The translations under genes were made by a program, and so were the position numbers. A model generated the notes under the pieces. That model was not told where the DNA came from. It ran no database searches and was given only the letters and a program-made list of their open reading frames with translations. A DNA stretch of 64,000 nucleotides, taken from contig NC_018217.1 in NCBI RefSeq assembly GCF_000219625.1, positions 1,364,001 through 1,428,000 of the forward strand, read 5' to 3'. Source of the DNA: Zymoseptoria tritici IPO323 (taxonomy: Eukaryota; Ascomycota; Dothideomycetes; Mycosphaerellales; Mycosphaerellaceae). This document shows, one piece after another, positions 1 to 10,586 of this stretch. Positions within the stretch are counted from its first letter, which is position 1. The number at the start of each line of letters is the position of its first letter.

Positions 1-2899
1 CAACGCAGTACAGCACAGTATCTCCTGACGCTGACGACGATGCTACGATCCAAGATCGCATCGATCAAATTCTCCGCGATGGACGAAGCTTTGTCAATGC
101 GGATGAGCCAGCCAACGAGACATGGGACGCTGAGGGTCCGAAAGATGACATCGCCGTCGAATTCACGCCTCTGAACACGTACCATTTCCGCCTGATTGCG
201 CCCCAGGTCCAGCTGCAAAGCGAGAAGAACTCAAAGTCGGCGGTCCTCTTCACCGCCAAGGGTATGCAGCTCAAAGTGGTTCAAATCATGGAGAAGGACA
301 AAATCGACGACGATGTTAGCGGCCTGGTGCAACGACGGTTCACTGCGGCTGCCGACAGCGTGCAGATGTTCGTGACCAGCACAAAGACTTTCTCCACGGA
401 GTACTTACACTTCTACTCGGCGAATCGCTACGGCGTCAAGGCTGGGACATACTGGCCGCCGTGGGTGCCCATGGAAGTCATGTTCGAGTTTCATACGAAT
501 CCATATGGGTTTCACCGCATTGTGCAGCGCACGTCGGCCAGTCTTCGCTACGACAAGTACAATACTTTGCGCTTGAAGCACAACGACGACATTTCTGGTA
601 GCGATCCGCAAAAATCACAAGACGGCGAAGCAGCAGAGAGTAGAATGGATCATGTCTGGCTCGAATTTCCGCGGTTCAGGGCGATATGTGATTCTGCGCA
701 ATACTTTGCGCTGTACATCATTGTCATGGATCTCTTGCTTTACAACGAGCCGCTCGAGAAGACGCGTAGTGAGCGTCTCGAGAAGATCATGCTTGCGTCA
801 GACTTCAGCGACTTGACTGGAGCCCCGGAGATGGTACAAATGCTTCAAGAACGAATCCGACAGCTTGAGGAGATCAAGATGCACTTTCAAGTGAACGAGA
901 AGTACCTGGATCGACAAGGCTGGAAGGACCGGATATCGATGGAACAAGATCTTGCGAGCTGCGAAGACGAACTATTCTTCATGATGAAGGCCATCACAAC
1001 ATCGCAGCAGCGGCCTGAGGACCGAGGAGAACAAGACAGCGCCGGCGGTTTCATGCACCTGCACATCGCTGCGAAAGAGATTGCATGGCATCTCATTCGA
1101 GACAAGGGAGAATCTCTGATGGAGGTCCAGATCAAGGATGCAACTTTCGATCGTACCGAGAACTATGATGGCTCAAACTACAACAGCATGGAGATCGCCC
1201 GAATCAATGGTTATAACCTCCTTGGCGACGCGCTTTACCCCGAGATCATCTCCCCCTTCACAGACGAAAGCAAAGGCGGTCGTCATCTGGGCTCGACGAA
1301 GATGCTGCGTGTGCACTGGCTGATGCTCGAAGCCATTGCCGGAATCCCTGTTGTCGACTACTTCGAAATCGACCTCGTGCCTCTGAAATTGCAGCTGGAG
1401 CGCGAGGTGGCCAAGAAGCTCTTTGAGTACATCTTTCCGGGCGTCGGTGGCAACGCTTTTGATGGGAGTGGATTCTCACCCTTCATGGTGAAGAACATGT
1501 TGCCAACGCAAGACGAAGACGACGACGACGGTACAAACGATGCCGCGGACTCGAGGTCTGTCATGACTGTGGACACTCCGGATCCGGATCTCGAGATGCC
1601 AACCGCCGATGGCAGCGGACCTGGATCTCTTGAGCATCGCTTGAAGCCGACCATGAATTTGTCGAAACAGAAGAAGGCGAAGCCTGACCAAAAGGGCCTT
1701 GGCATCAATAGTGGCAATAGTCACGGTTTTCACGGCTTCTCCTTGTTTCAGCAAAGCGACAAATCGAAGACTTCGCTACCAAGCAATAGGCAACCGCTGA
1801 AGCAGCCACCGTACCAGACTAAGCCGTCAATGATCCGCTCACCAAGTGAGCGGTCAGTCAACACCATGCGAAGTAGCGCGAGAACCAGTAGCGACGGCGG
1901 CGATGATAGGCACAAGCGTGCCTTGCTTGCGGCTAACCGCGCTCATAATGATGACAAGAAGAAGAAGGGCAAGGATAAGGCGGACAAGGAGAAGGATCAG
2001 CCATCTGACGATCTCACTCAAATGATGAGCCGAGCTTCCAACTACATGACACTGGCGTACGTCAAGATTCCGAGCATGGTTCTCTGCCTGTCGTACAAAG
2101 GCCAAGGCAAACGCAACATCGAAGATGTGCATGGTCTTGTCTTCACCATGCCGACCCTTGAGTACCGAAACAAGACTTGGTCGAACCTGGACCTTGCGCT
2201 GCAGCTGAAGAAAGATGTCATCCGAGCCCTGATCAGCCATGCTGGCGCCATCGTGGGCAACAAGTTCAGCCAACATAAGCCCAAACGGGAGCAGCAGTCG
2301 CGGCTCAGGGAGCTCGTCAACAAGAGCACGTTCATGAGTCCGAGTCCAAGTCAGACAGCTCTTGGCCCACCTGACTGGACGATGAAGTCGGATTCGAGCA
2401 GCTTCATGGATTCGAGCAATGGCGCTCCCACTTCAGGTCGCCCTTCGACCAACAGACCTCCTAGTAGCGGGCTGGCCCAAAGCATTAACTACTCATCGGC
2501 ATCGGGCTCGACATCGGACATGCATCGTGTCTCGCAAGATCTGCCGCCTGACGGGCAGAAGGGACAAGAGTATCCGCATTCAACACAAACTCCTGCACAA
2601 AGGCAGAACAACAGACTTTCTCCGGGTCGAGATGATGGATCAGAAGTAAGTGACTTGTTACCCAACGCATAACGAATTGAGCTGACCTGACTGTTTAGCA
2701 TTTTCGCCCACGAGCCGTCTCAATCTCTCGCCACTTGAGCGGGTTTGGAGACCGCCTACGAAACCGTCAGTCAGGGAACAGTCCTGCGTCCGGTAGCCAA
2801 AATGGCGCGGAGTCGGTGAACGAGGACCCAGAAGATGCGAAACGGAAGAGCAAACTTTTGCTGGGAGGGCAAAAACTGCTCGGTCGCTTGAGGGACTGA
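1..2899 (+). CDS. CSF1: Csf1/BLTP1-family bridge-like lipid transfer protein, C-terminal part (5' end outside window)
   Basis: The frame is open from the first bases of the window (codons begin at base 3), so the gene is cut at its 5' end. About 947 residues are visible. The region around bases 1040-1440 has the conserved C-terminal block of Csf1/Tweek/KIAA1109 proteins (HLHIAAKEIAWHLIRDKG, GYNLLGDALYPEIISPF, MLEAIAGIPVVDYFE). Members are giant rod-shaped lipid-transfer proteins at ER contact sites. An intron lies at 2646-2698 (GTAAGT donor, CTGAC branch, TTTAG acceptor, phase 0). The last exon (2699-2899) encodes 66 residues that end near a KLLLGGQKLLGRL stretch. Between about 1500 and 2000 there is an acidic run (DEDDDD) and a lysine-rich low-complexity linker. 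The family call is strong; the symbol follows the yeast gene. Confidence 0.88.
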
Positions 2900-3217
2900 G
2901 TGTAGCGCTTGACACTACTTTTCGCTATGTTTGCCGGCGGCATTGCGCGGTTGTTATACGGCTGCATTGAGCATGAATATTTAGGTCTTGATGACCCGGG
3001 TCGGATGACACTTTCTGAGGGATTGGCACACAGTTACAACACCCAAAGCCGAGCCCTAGCCCTTAATGTCTGACAAGATGGACTCGCTTTTGATATCCCC
3101 AGATTTCCGTGGTGACTGAACAAGATCGAATGAATAAGACCGCCTAGTTGGCGAGATTGCAGCAAACAGTGGGCATCAACCCGCGCTCAAGGAGACGCTT
3201 TCGACCATGTTCATATT
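2900..3217. other. Convergent intergenic space CSF1 / AIM23
   Basis: This holds the 3' flanks of two convergent genes. I see no open frame with coding character, no tRNA-like element and no repeat. Confidence 0.6.
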
Positions 3218-4027
3218 TCATTCAGCGGTCTCGCTAGCTGGTACTCCAGTGGCCTTCTCGGCAGATAAGGTATCGTTCCCTTCAGATCGCTTCACCGGCT
3301 TCCCAAGGTAGACCAGCTTAGCCACTCCGCCAATTTTCCCCTCCATGTCTCCCTTCTCCTTAGCGCCCTGAACCTCCCCTACAGCTGTTCCAATCCTGGC
3401 CAACAAAGCTTCACACTCCTCTCTCGTGGCTTTCCTTCCCTTCTTCTTGCCTGCTAATACGACCTCCACTCTTCTACCCTCTTCCAAGAACTGCTTCAGC
3501 TTCTCCAATCGATGCCCAAGGTCATTCTGATCTATCGCCCAGTTCAGCTCCAACGTCTTCATGCCCTGTTCACTGCTCTTGAAGTTCTGCTTCCTCTGCT
3601 CTTTCGACGCGGCTTTGCGTTGCTTTGCCTTTTCGTACTCCTGCCGCTTCGAGATGATCTTACAGACAGGTATCCGAGTGTCGGCGTGAAGCTCGAACTG
3701 GACTAATCGGTGCGTTTTGGGATCTAAAGAGTCCAGGACATCGGCAAGACTGCAGGGTTCCGAAATCGCTTGTGTCTCGGCATCGACCAGGTGGATCTTG
3801 TCGGCTTTGATCTCGTCATTCTCCGCATATTTTCGGATTTCAGGCGCTCTTGTTTTCGCGGACCGCACAGCAGATTGGGAGAGAGGTCGTCGCAGAGAGC
3901 GGTTCCATGCTTGAGAGCAGGTAAGGTTCGTGGATCGAGAGGTTCGAAGCGCCGGTTTTGTGAGTGCTGGCAGGACAAATACGCGGAACAGTGCCTGGCA
4001 TGCAATGCCAGTGTGGTTGTAAGGCAT
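3218..4027 (-). CDS. AIM23: Mitochondrial translation initiation factor IF-3
   Basis: Single-exon gene of 269 residues. The first ~55 residues are basic and Arg/Ser-rich without acidic residues, as in a mitochondrial presequence. The bacterial-type IF3 N-domain starts near residue 60 (PEIRKYAENDEIKA) and the C-domain follows a charged linker (TLELNWAIDQNDLGHRLEKL, then FLEEGRRVEVVLAGKKKGRKA). IF3m binds the small mitoribosomal subunit and governs start-codon selection. The yeast equivalent is Aim23. The start shares a 104-bp intergenic region with the divergent mitochondrial GluRS gene, which suggests common control. Confidence 0.88.
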   Translation of the reverse strand: MPYNHTGIACQALFRVFVLPALTKPALRTSRSTNLTCSQAWNRSLRRPLSQSAVRSAKTRAPEIRKYAENDEIKADKIHLVDAETQAISEPCSLADVLDSLDPKTHRLVQFELHADTRIPVCKIISKRQEYEKAKQRKAASKEQRKQNFKSSEQGMKTLELNWAIDQNDLGHRLEKLKQFLEEGRRVEVVLAGKKKGRKATREECEALLARIGTAVGEVQGAKEKGDMEGKIGGVAKLVYLGKPVKRSEGNDTLSAEKATGVPASETAE

Positions 4028-4131
4028 CTCGGCAAATGTTGGGGAGAGTGTATGTCATGTAGGTGAAGCTGTGAGAGCAACAGGTACTTGGCTCCACCAA
4101 GATCCCAATCTGGTTAGCGCATTGCCTCGAT
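4028..4131. promoter_or_regulatory. Divergent promoter AIM23 / MSE1
   Basis: Only 104 bp separate the two ATGs (170 bp if the downstream ATG at 4198 is used for MSE1). Both genes serve mitochondrial translation, so a shared bidirectional promoter is the simplest reading. I did not recognise a specific factor site. Confidence 0.6.
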
Positions 4132-6189
4132 ATGTCTGCCTCGCGATGCAAGTTACGGTATATCAGACCGGATCAACACAACCGAAGACATCACATGCTT
4201 GTCGTCCCGGCTCTTAAGAGCTCGGCAAAGTCCGCTGAGGCTTGGATCTGTGCTGCGTGTCTTCAGCGTCGACAACGACTTCCATCACGGCGTTTTTCGC
4301 ATGCCAGTACCAGGACCGCAGCAAGACGAAGCCAATATGCCGTGTCGCAAGGACCTCAACAAAGAAATGTTTCCTCGGACAGCAGTACGACTTCTCGGAG
4401 AAACTACAAGCTACCGGGCACACCAGCACGAACTCGTTTTGCCCCTTCGCCAACAGGGTACATGCACATAGGGGGCCTGAGGACCGCGCTCTTTAGCTAT
4501 CTCCTGGCTAAGCGGACGGAAGGACAATTCCTCTTACGAATCGAAGACACCGATCAGAAGCGCCTTGTACCCGGCGCCGAGGAACGTCTGTGTCAGGATC
4601 TTCGATGGGCCGGTCTGCAATGGGATGAAGGACCACAAGTCGGCGGTCCACACGGGCCTTACAAGCAGTCCGAACGAACGCATATATACCAGGAACACGC
4701 GAAGCAACTGCTCGATTCCGGTTCTGCATATCGATGTTTCTGCACTCCCCAGACTACCGCATCAAATGGCACGAAAGCAGCCTACGTTACAAGCGGTTGC
4801 TATCAGGATTGCTCCTCATTGCCTGCCGAACAAGCCGAGGACCTTGCCCTCGATCAAGCGAAACCATACACAATACGCCTCAAACCTCCTCCAAATGCCC
4901 ATAAGCGCGTTTACAGCGACCTAGTCTACGGCAGAATTCAACGCCTAAAGCGTTCTCCGAGCGGCAATCCCGTCAGTGATGATGGTGATGCTGGTATCGA
5001 TGCTGCGGACACGATACTGGTCAAATCTGATGGCACGCCCACATATCACTTCGCCAACGTGGTGGATGATCATCTCATGCGAATCACGCATGTTATTCGA
5101 GGCTCTGAGTGGATGGCCAGCACTCCTCTGCATTACGATCTGTATTCGGCTTTCGAGTGGACACCGCCTACCTTCGCGCACGTGGGCCTTCTGCTCGACG
5201 AGACAAAAGCCAAGCTTTCGAAGCGCAGCGATTCTGGATTGGTGCTGGATGTGAAGGGCATGCGAGAACAGCAGGGCATCTTGCCGGAGGTGTTGTGCAA
5301 TTTCCTTGCGCTTTTGGGATGGAGCAACCCGGGAAGGAACGATGTGATGGAGATGAGGGAGCTGGTGAGAGACTTCGATTTGAAGTTCACAAAGGGCAAC
5401 TCGGTCGTGAAGAATGAGAAGCTGTGGTTCCTACAGAAACAGCACGTCGCGAGGAGATGCGAAGTCGCCCGGGAGACAAGGTCTTCGGAACCGCTGACGG
5501 GCTTGATCGATGCCATTGGGTCGAAAGTTCGGCAAGCATTTCCAGGCCCAGTCCACACGCGCGGTCAGAGTCTGGAAGCTTACATTGGCGAGGTATTCCT
5601 GGCAGACTCCAAGTCCTACTCAACGCCGCAGCATTATGTGGACCGCAATCGCTACTTCTTCCACTTCGATGCGTCTGAAGTGCCAGCCGAGGCGGAGACC
5701 TACGACAAAGACGTGCACATTACCGCGGGAGCATTGTCAGAGTTCATGGCGGACCTCCTGGCGCACTTCGATTTCGCGCAGCCTTACCGCGATTCTCGCT
5801 TCGCAGTGCCAAAGCCTGAGCGCGAAGACGAGGCCGTCTTGACCCCTATCGATGTTGCTTCCGGCCATATACACGCGGCAATGCACCACCAGATTTGGCG
5901 AACGATCATAGCATCGACGAACACAGGAACGGAGGACATACCTTTTACCGATCGTCCGGTCGATGTTCACGCCGTAGCAGCGCATCTGAGCAAAAGTACC
6001 GATTGCCCCACCGATGAGCTAGTCAAGCAGTACAAGTCCTGGAACAAGGCCCTCATGCGATACTTGAGAGAGAAACTGAGCTATGGACTTCCTGGACCAG
6101 GCGTGGGTGCTATCATGGCTATCCTGGGGTACGAGGAGTGCCGTCGTCGACTGGGCGTCAAGATGGACGCCGGCAAAGGTGGATGGTGA
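4132..6189 (+). CDS. MSE1: Glutamyl-tRNA synthetase, mitochondrial
   Basis: Single exon, 685 residues. Class I synthetase signatures are clear: the HIGH-type motif in GYMHIGGLRTALF near residue 112, the LLRIEDTDQKR block, and the KMSKS-type loop AKLSKRSDSGL near residue 360. The first ~95 residues are rich in Arg and Ser, fitting a mitochondrial presequence. A second in-frame ATG at 4198 (MLVVPALKSS) is an alternative start and would still give a basic presequence. The enzyme charges mitochondrial tRNA-Glu (and in many fungi tRNA-Gln, followed by transamidation). The 3' end faces uL4m with 50 bp between stop codons. Confidence 0.93.
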   Translation: MSASRCKLRYIRPDQHNRRHHMLVVPALKSSAKSAEAWICAACLQRRQRLPSRRFSHASTRTAARRSQYAVSQGPQQRNVSSDSSTTSRRNYKLPGTPARTRFAPSPTGYMHIGGLRTALFSYLLAKRTEGQFLLRIEDTDQKRLVPGAEERLCQDLRWAGLQWDEGPQVGGPHGPYKQSERTHIYQEHAKQLLDSGSAYRCFCTPQTTASNGTKAAYVTSGCYQDCSSLPAEQAEDLALDQAKPYTIRLKPPPNAHKRVYSDLVYGRIQRLKRSPSGNPVSDDGDAGIDAADTILVKSDGTPTYHFANVVDDHLMRITHVIRGSEWMASTPLHYDLYSAFEWTPPTFAHVGLLLDETKAKLSKRSDSGLVLDVKGMREQQGILPEVLCNFLALLGWSNPGRNDVMEMRELVRDFDLKFTKGNSVVKNEKLWFLQKQHVARRCEVARETRSSEPLTGLIDAIGSKVRQAFPGPVHTRGQSLEAYIGEVFLADSKSYSTPQHYVDRNRYFFHFDASEVPAEAETYDKDVHITAGALSEFMADLLAHFDFAQPYRDSRFAVPKPEREDEAVLTPIDVASGHIHAAMHHQIWRTIIASTNTGTEDIPFTDRPVDVHAVAAHLSKSTDCPTDELVKQYKSWNKALMRYLREKLSYGLPGPGVGAIMAILGYEECRRRLGVKMDAGKGGW

Positions 6190-6239
6190 AAAGGCATTCA
6201 AAACGTGCGTTTTGTAATATTACTGTACATCATTTAGAC

Positions 6240-7172
6240 TTATGCCCTCGTCTCGGCAGCTACCGCCTTGAGCATCTCGCCCTGCGACCACGATCTCAGA
6301 AAAGGCCTCAACCTGTCTTTCGGCGCTAGGTCTTCCTCATGCTCCCTGAACAATGCCTCCAGCGCACTCTTCTCGACCACAACCCTCCCACCCGCCAACA
6401 GATCTTTCACATCCACCCACTCGACCTCCATCGCCCTCGCTTTGTTCTGCATACCATCCGCCTCCAACGCAGTGAACAACCCATCTCTCCTCTCACGCGA
6501 CACAAATAAACTCCTTTCCAGTCCATTCCAGCCCAGCACATCCCTCACATACCTCTCCATCGAATTCTCATGCACGCCCGCAATCTCCAACCCCAATCCC
6601 TGCGAGTCATCCACTACGATCAGCTCCCCCTTCTTATACCGATGACTCAACGCCGTGCGAAAAGCGAGGTCGTACATCTTTTTGGGCAAGTCCGTTCCAA
6701 AATCGCGAGGCTTGGGTCCGAATGCTACACCTCCACCGCGAAGCATGGGCGACTTTTTATCTCCCAATCGAGCCTTTCCGGAGCCCTTCTGGGGCCGGAT
6801 CTTCCGCCCTGAGCCGTGCACTTCGGATCGCCATTTCGTTGACGCTGTGCCGGAGCGGGCGTTGTCGCCTTCGAAGGTGATGGCTTTGTGGAGGATGTCT
6901 TTGCGTGTGGGGAGGAGAAGATGCGTTGATGGGTAGGTTGCGAAGCCGGTCGGTTCGAGAGTTGGGAATGTGTATAGTGTGCACTGCGTTGGTTGGCGGA
7001 AGGGGTTTAGTGGAGGTTGGTGTATTGTTGACGAGGATGGCGGAGGTGATAATGTCGATGTGCCGGTTGGAAGAGGTGCTTCGGTGGCCATGCTGCGAGT
7101 GAGAGTCGGTTGTTGTGCGGAGAAGTTGGTGAAAAGGTGCTTTGCAGGCACAAAGGCTCGTTTGGACGCCAT
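6240..7172 (-). CDS. YML6: Mitochondrial large-subunit ribosomal protein uL4m
   Basis: Single exon, 310 residues with a basic/Thr-rich N-terminal presequence. The uL4 core is unmistakable: the Trp/Arg-rich loop that reaches the exit tunnel (STKWRSEVHGSGRKIRPQKG, KARLGDKKSPMLRGGG), followed by GPKPRDFGTDLPKKMYDLAF. The protein stabilises the mitoribosomal polypeptide exit tunnel. It is divergent from the mL38 gene with 197 bp between start codons and convergent with mitochondrial GluRS. Confidence 0.93.
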   Translation of the reverse strand: MASKRAFVPAKHLFTNFSAQQPTLTRSMATEAPLPTGTSTLSPPPSSSTIHQPPLNPFRQPTQCTLYTFPTLEPTGFATYPSTHLLLPTRKDILHKAITFEGDNARSGTASTKWRSEVHGSGRKIRPQKGSGKARLGDKKSPMLRGGGVAFGPKPRDFGTDLPKKMYDLAFRTALSHRYKKGELIVVDDSQGLGLEIAGVHENSMERYVRDVLGWNGLERSLFVSRERRDGLFTALEADGMQNKARAMEVEWVDVKDLLAGGRVVVEKSALEALFREHEEDLAPKDRLRPFLRSWSQGEMLKAVAAETRA

Positions 7173-7369
7173 GATGTGTGACTGTAATGGATCCTTGGGA
7201 TGATGTTGTTGTTGGAAGGTGAGTTTGTTGGACAGCGAGGTGTAGATTCGACCTTCGGGAGTGTCGCCGCGAAAAGTCCGCGGAGGAGAGCGAGCATTGG
7301 TCGACTACCACTACTTGCACCTCACCTTGTCCTTCGACCATACATAGACATCGCATTTCCGCATCAAAC
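7173..7369. promoter_or_regulatory. Divergent promoter uL4m / mL38
   Basis: 197 bp between the ATGs of two mitoribosomal large-subunit genes on opposite strands. Co-expression from one nucleosome-free region is likely; no defined operator was recognised. Confidence 0.55.
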
Positions 7370-8764
7370 ATGGCTCTGGAACGAGGTGCTCGACCGCTAG
7401 CACGATGTCTGCGATGTACACGACACGAAAAAATAACAACTCTGCCCATCCGCGCATTCACCTTGTCCGCACCGAAATGTCTGGAGACAGAGACAGCAGC
7501 AGGATCCTCAGAACCACCTCCGCCGCCTCCCTCATCGAAGTCCGAGAGATTGAAATTAGATCCGTTCAAGGTCTCAACTCCTCGACAAGAGAAACGATTG
7601 CTTCGCACACAACACCTCTTGCCGGTTGGATCGCGTAGGCGAAGAGCGGCCATGAAGTCTACGAGTCAAATACCGTTCGAAGAAATACCATATCAATGCT
7701 TTCAGGAGGCGCGAAAGGTGTTGCAGGAGGATAGAGCAGTAAGAATGGAGGAGATCCGGACGCAGCGCGAGAGGATAGAATTCTTGAAGGAGAAGGTGGT
7801 TGTGGGCGAGGAGGAAGAGATGAAGAAGGCGACCACGCTGCGGGATATGCAACAAAGATTGGAGAAGACGAAGATATGGGCAGACATCAATGATCCATTG
7901 GTGAAGAAGAAGTTCGAGGACGGTCTGGGTAAGTCGCGAATGAAACTACAAAGAAGCGAAGCAAAACTCTCCAAACTAACGATCCTCGCAGGCGACATGA
8001 CCAAGCCCATCTACCGCTATCTGGCCGACCGGAAATGGCGAACTTACGAACGTCCCCTCCTGGTCCAACGTATAACCCAGATGAACATCATCCCGGACCT
8101 CCTCCCCGGTCTCGCACCCACCGTCGCCACAAGCCTCGCCTTCCCACTCCCCACCCTGCCACACAAACGCAAAAACATCCCCCACGGCGATGTCGTCGAA
8201 GCCCGTATCTCCGAGTCTCCCGCCATCCTCTCCATCCAACCCTTCACAGCCGGCGAGCAACTCGTCACCATCGCAGTCGTGAATCCGGATGTTCCCGACG
8301 TCGAGTCCGACGGCTATACCTCCCGCTGCCACTTCCTGGCCTGCAATGTGCCCATCTCTGCGGTCAACACACAGGTCAAGCTCGCTTCGCTGGACAAGTC
8401 GTCGCAAGTCGTGCACTCTTGGCTTCCAGCTTTCGCCCAGAAGGGGTTAGACAAGCAACGCATGGCCATAGTCGTCCTTGCGCAACGACAAGCTGCAGAT
8501 GGGTCGTCGACCACCATCGATACCGCAGCTGTCAAGAGCGTCGATCAAGGACGATTTGGGAAACGTAACCACTTTTCGCTGAGGAGTTTCTTGCCGAAAT
8601 TCGGCTTGTCGCCAATTGGTGTGGATCTCTTCCGGACGACGTGGGATGCCAGTACGGCCGAAGTGATGAGGAGAGCGGGTGTGCAGGGATGGAATTTGGA
8701 GTTCAAGAGGAAGAGGGTGGAGCCGTTGCCTTATCAGAGATTGAAGGAGGAGAGGTACAGATAG
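7370..8764 (+). CDS. MRPL35: Mitochondrial large-subunit ribosomal protein mL38 (PEBP-like)
   Basis: The frame is open throughout, but bases 7929-7991 look like a 63-bp intron: GTAAGT donor, an ACTAAC branch motif, CGCAG acceptor, phase 1. Splicing yields 443 residues and brings FEDGL directly to GDMTKPIYRYLADRKW, the expected family order; retention would add 21 residues without a stop. The N-terminus is a mitochondrial presequence, residues ~110-180 are a charged helical region, and the second half carries a phosphatidylethanolamine-binding-like fold (DLLPGLAPTV, then LVTIAVVNPDVPD). In mitoribosomes mL38 sits at the central protuberance. Confidence 0.88.
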   Translation: MALERGARPLARCLRCTRHEKITTLPIRAFTLSAPKCLETETAAGSSEPPPPPPSSKSERLKLDPFKVSTPRQEKRLLRTQHLLPVGSRRRRAAMKSTSQIPFEEIPYQCFQEARKVLQEDRAVRMEEIRTQRERIEFLKEKVVVGEEEEMKKATTLRDMQQRLEKTKIWADINDPLVKKKFEDGLGKSRMKLQRSEAKLSKLTILAGDMTKPIYRYLADRKWRTYERPLLVQRITQMNIIPDLLPGLAPTVATSLAFPLPTLPHKRKNIPHGDVVEARISESPAILSIQPFTAGEQLVTIAVVNPDVPDVESDGYTSRCHFLACNVPISAVNTQVKLASLDKSSQVVHSWLPAFAQKGLDKQRMAIVVLAQRQAADGSSTTIDTAAVKSVDQGRFGKRNHFSLRSFLPKFGLSPIGVDLFRTTWDASTAEVMRRAGVQGWNLEFKRKRVEPLPYQRLKEERYR

Positions 8765-9119
8765 ATAGGGAAATGTATGGTCGAAAGACATGTCCTGAGA
8801 AAGAGAGTAAGAGAGGGAAAAGCTGCCGATGTCCTTTGGTTGGGATCATCGGTGCATTGTGTATTATGTACAGTACTGTATCCTCCTTCTCTGAAGATCT
8901 TCGAAATCGGTTTTGTGAATCCACAAGAAGAGTCTATCGGCCGTGATTCGGAACTGTTTAGATCCACCAGCATTTGTGTCCGCCCTCACATTCTGTCTCC
9001 ATCTGGTCGTCAGGTTGAAAGCAAACCGCACCCAACGCCCACGCTATGCACTCTCCTCTTGTCTTTCTCGCGTGCCGCCGCCACGCGTCGTTTCAGATGC
9101 CCTCTTCTTCGGTCATTCA

Positions 9120-10586
9120 TTACTGCTGCGCACACTGCGGCCCCTCTGCACCTTCATCATCGTCCTCCCACTCCGCACCCGCCGCTCTAGGATCATCCGA
9201 TCCCGCGCCAAAACCCTCCAGATCCTGCACGACCTCCCAGTCAAGCACCTCCTCAATCACCTCCGGAGTCTCGCCAACCTTGTACTCCTTCTTCTCCACC
9301 TTCGGCAGCACTGCTCGCACCTTTTCCACCTCCGCCGGAGTCTTCAACCACCCGTCCTCGGGAAAGTTGATCTTCAACGTCAAATACAAATCTCCCCTCG
9401 CATCCGACTTCTTCATCGGCATCCCCTCACCAACAACCTTAATCACATCATCCGGCCGTAAGACTTTGCCATCCGGCTGCTTCACACACAACTGCAGTCC
9501 CCGTCCGTCCAAATGCGTCAGTACCACACGATCGAACCCTGTCAACGCCTCGACCAGAGAAATCTCCACTTCCGCTTGCAAGTCGCTGCCCGCACGGTGG
9601 AAAACTTCGTGCTGTGCCTCGACCAGCTCGAACACGATATCGCCCGGCTCCGAGTCGTCGGGTGACTGATCTGCCTCGCCTGCCAGAATGATCTGCTCCC
9701 CTTCCCGTGCGCCTCGTGGGATGTACATTTCCAGAATCTTCTTCTCTTTCACCGTTCGCACGCCCTTGCAGCGTTTGCACTTGTCCTTGTCCGCGTAGAA
9801 GCTCCCTCGTCCAGCGCAGGTATTACAGGGAACCGTCTGCTGCGTGACCATCCCCGGTCCGACGGGTTGCAATCGAGTCGTCTGCCCACGACCTTTACAC
9901 GTCTCGCAGGTCTTTGGTTTCGTCTTCTCCGACTTGCCGCCAGAACCGTGGCAGTGACTGCAGATGATATTCTTCGTGCTGGCGAAACGAGTCGTCTTTC
10001 CCTTGTAGAGTTCCTCCAGCGTGACTTGGTACTGTTGTCGTTCACTCCTTCCCTTCGTCTTGCGCTGCGGTCGGCCTGGTCCTCCTCCTCCTCCTCCCAT
10101 ACCGCCCATACCGGGAAATCCCTCAAACCCACCTCCCATACCGCCGCCCATGCCGCCGAACATTTGAGCGAGGAGATCGTCTAGGTCGGGTTGTCCGCCG
10201 CCCATGCTGGAGGACTTGTCGAAGGCGGCCATGCCGTGTTGGTCGTAGAGGTGGCGGGTGTCATCGTCGGAGAGGATTTCGTAGGCTTGCGAGATGGATT
10301 TGAAGGCGATGTCGGCTTGTTCGCGCTCTTCGGGGGCGACTTTGTCGGGGTGGGAGGAGAGGGCGGCCTGGGAAGAGTGGTATTAGTGGGGAGTGCTGGA
10401 GGTGATGAGATTGATGGTCGTACTTTGTGGTAAGCTTTCTTGATCTCGGCTTTTGTTGCGCCTCGTTGGATGTTCAAGACCTCTGCCGGGGTATGTTAGA
10501 TCTGACTATGGTTTCTTCCAGAGCATGTCCCATCAAGGTCGTCGGAGGCATTACTAACCATAGAGATCTATCTCTTCGGATGCCAT
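9120..10586 (-). CDS. XDJ1: Class A Hsp40 (DnaJ), Xdj1-like
   Basis: Three exons: 10586-10559 (28 nt, starts MASEEIDLY), 10482-10424 and 10367-9120, total 444 residues. Introns are 76 and 56 bp with GTTAGT and GTACGA donors. Domain order: J domain with the HPD motif (SSHPDKVAPEE), a Gly/Met-rich linker with many MGGGMGG units, four CxxCxGxG-type zinc-finger repeats (CSHCHGSG, CETCKGRG, CNTCAGRG, CKRCKG), then the substrate-binding C-terminal domains. The last four residues CAQQ form a plausible CaaX farnesylation box. The IPRGAREGEQIILAGEADQ stretch and DLDDLLAQMFG resemble the fungal Xdj1-type group rather than Ydj1/Mas5. It should deliver clients to cytosolic Hsp70. Confidence 0.85.

Noticed and set aside
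6757..7653. 298-codon minus-strand frame over the uL4m/mL38 promoter
   Set aside because: It overlaps two well-supported genes on either side and reads as low-complexity Arg/His/Ser sequence; a shadow frame.
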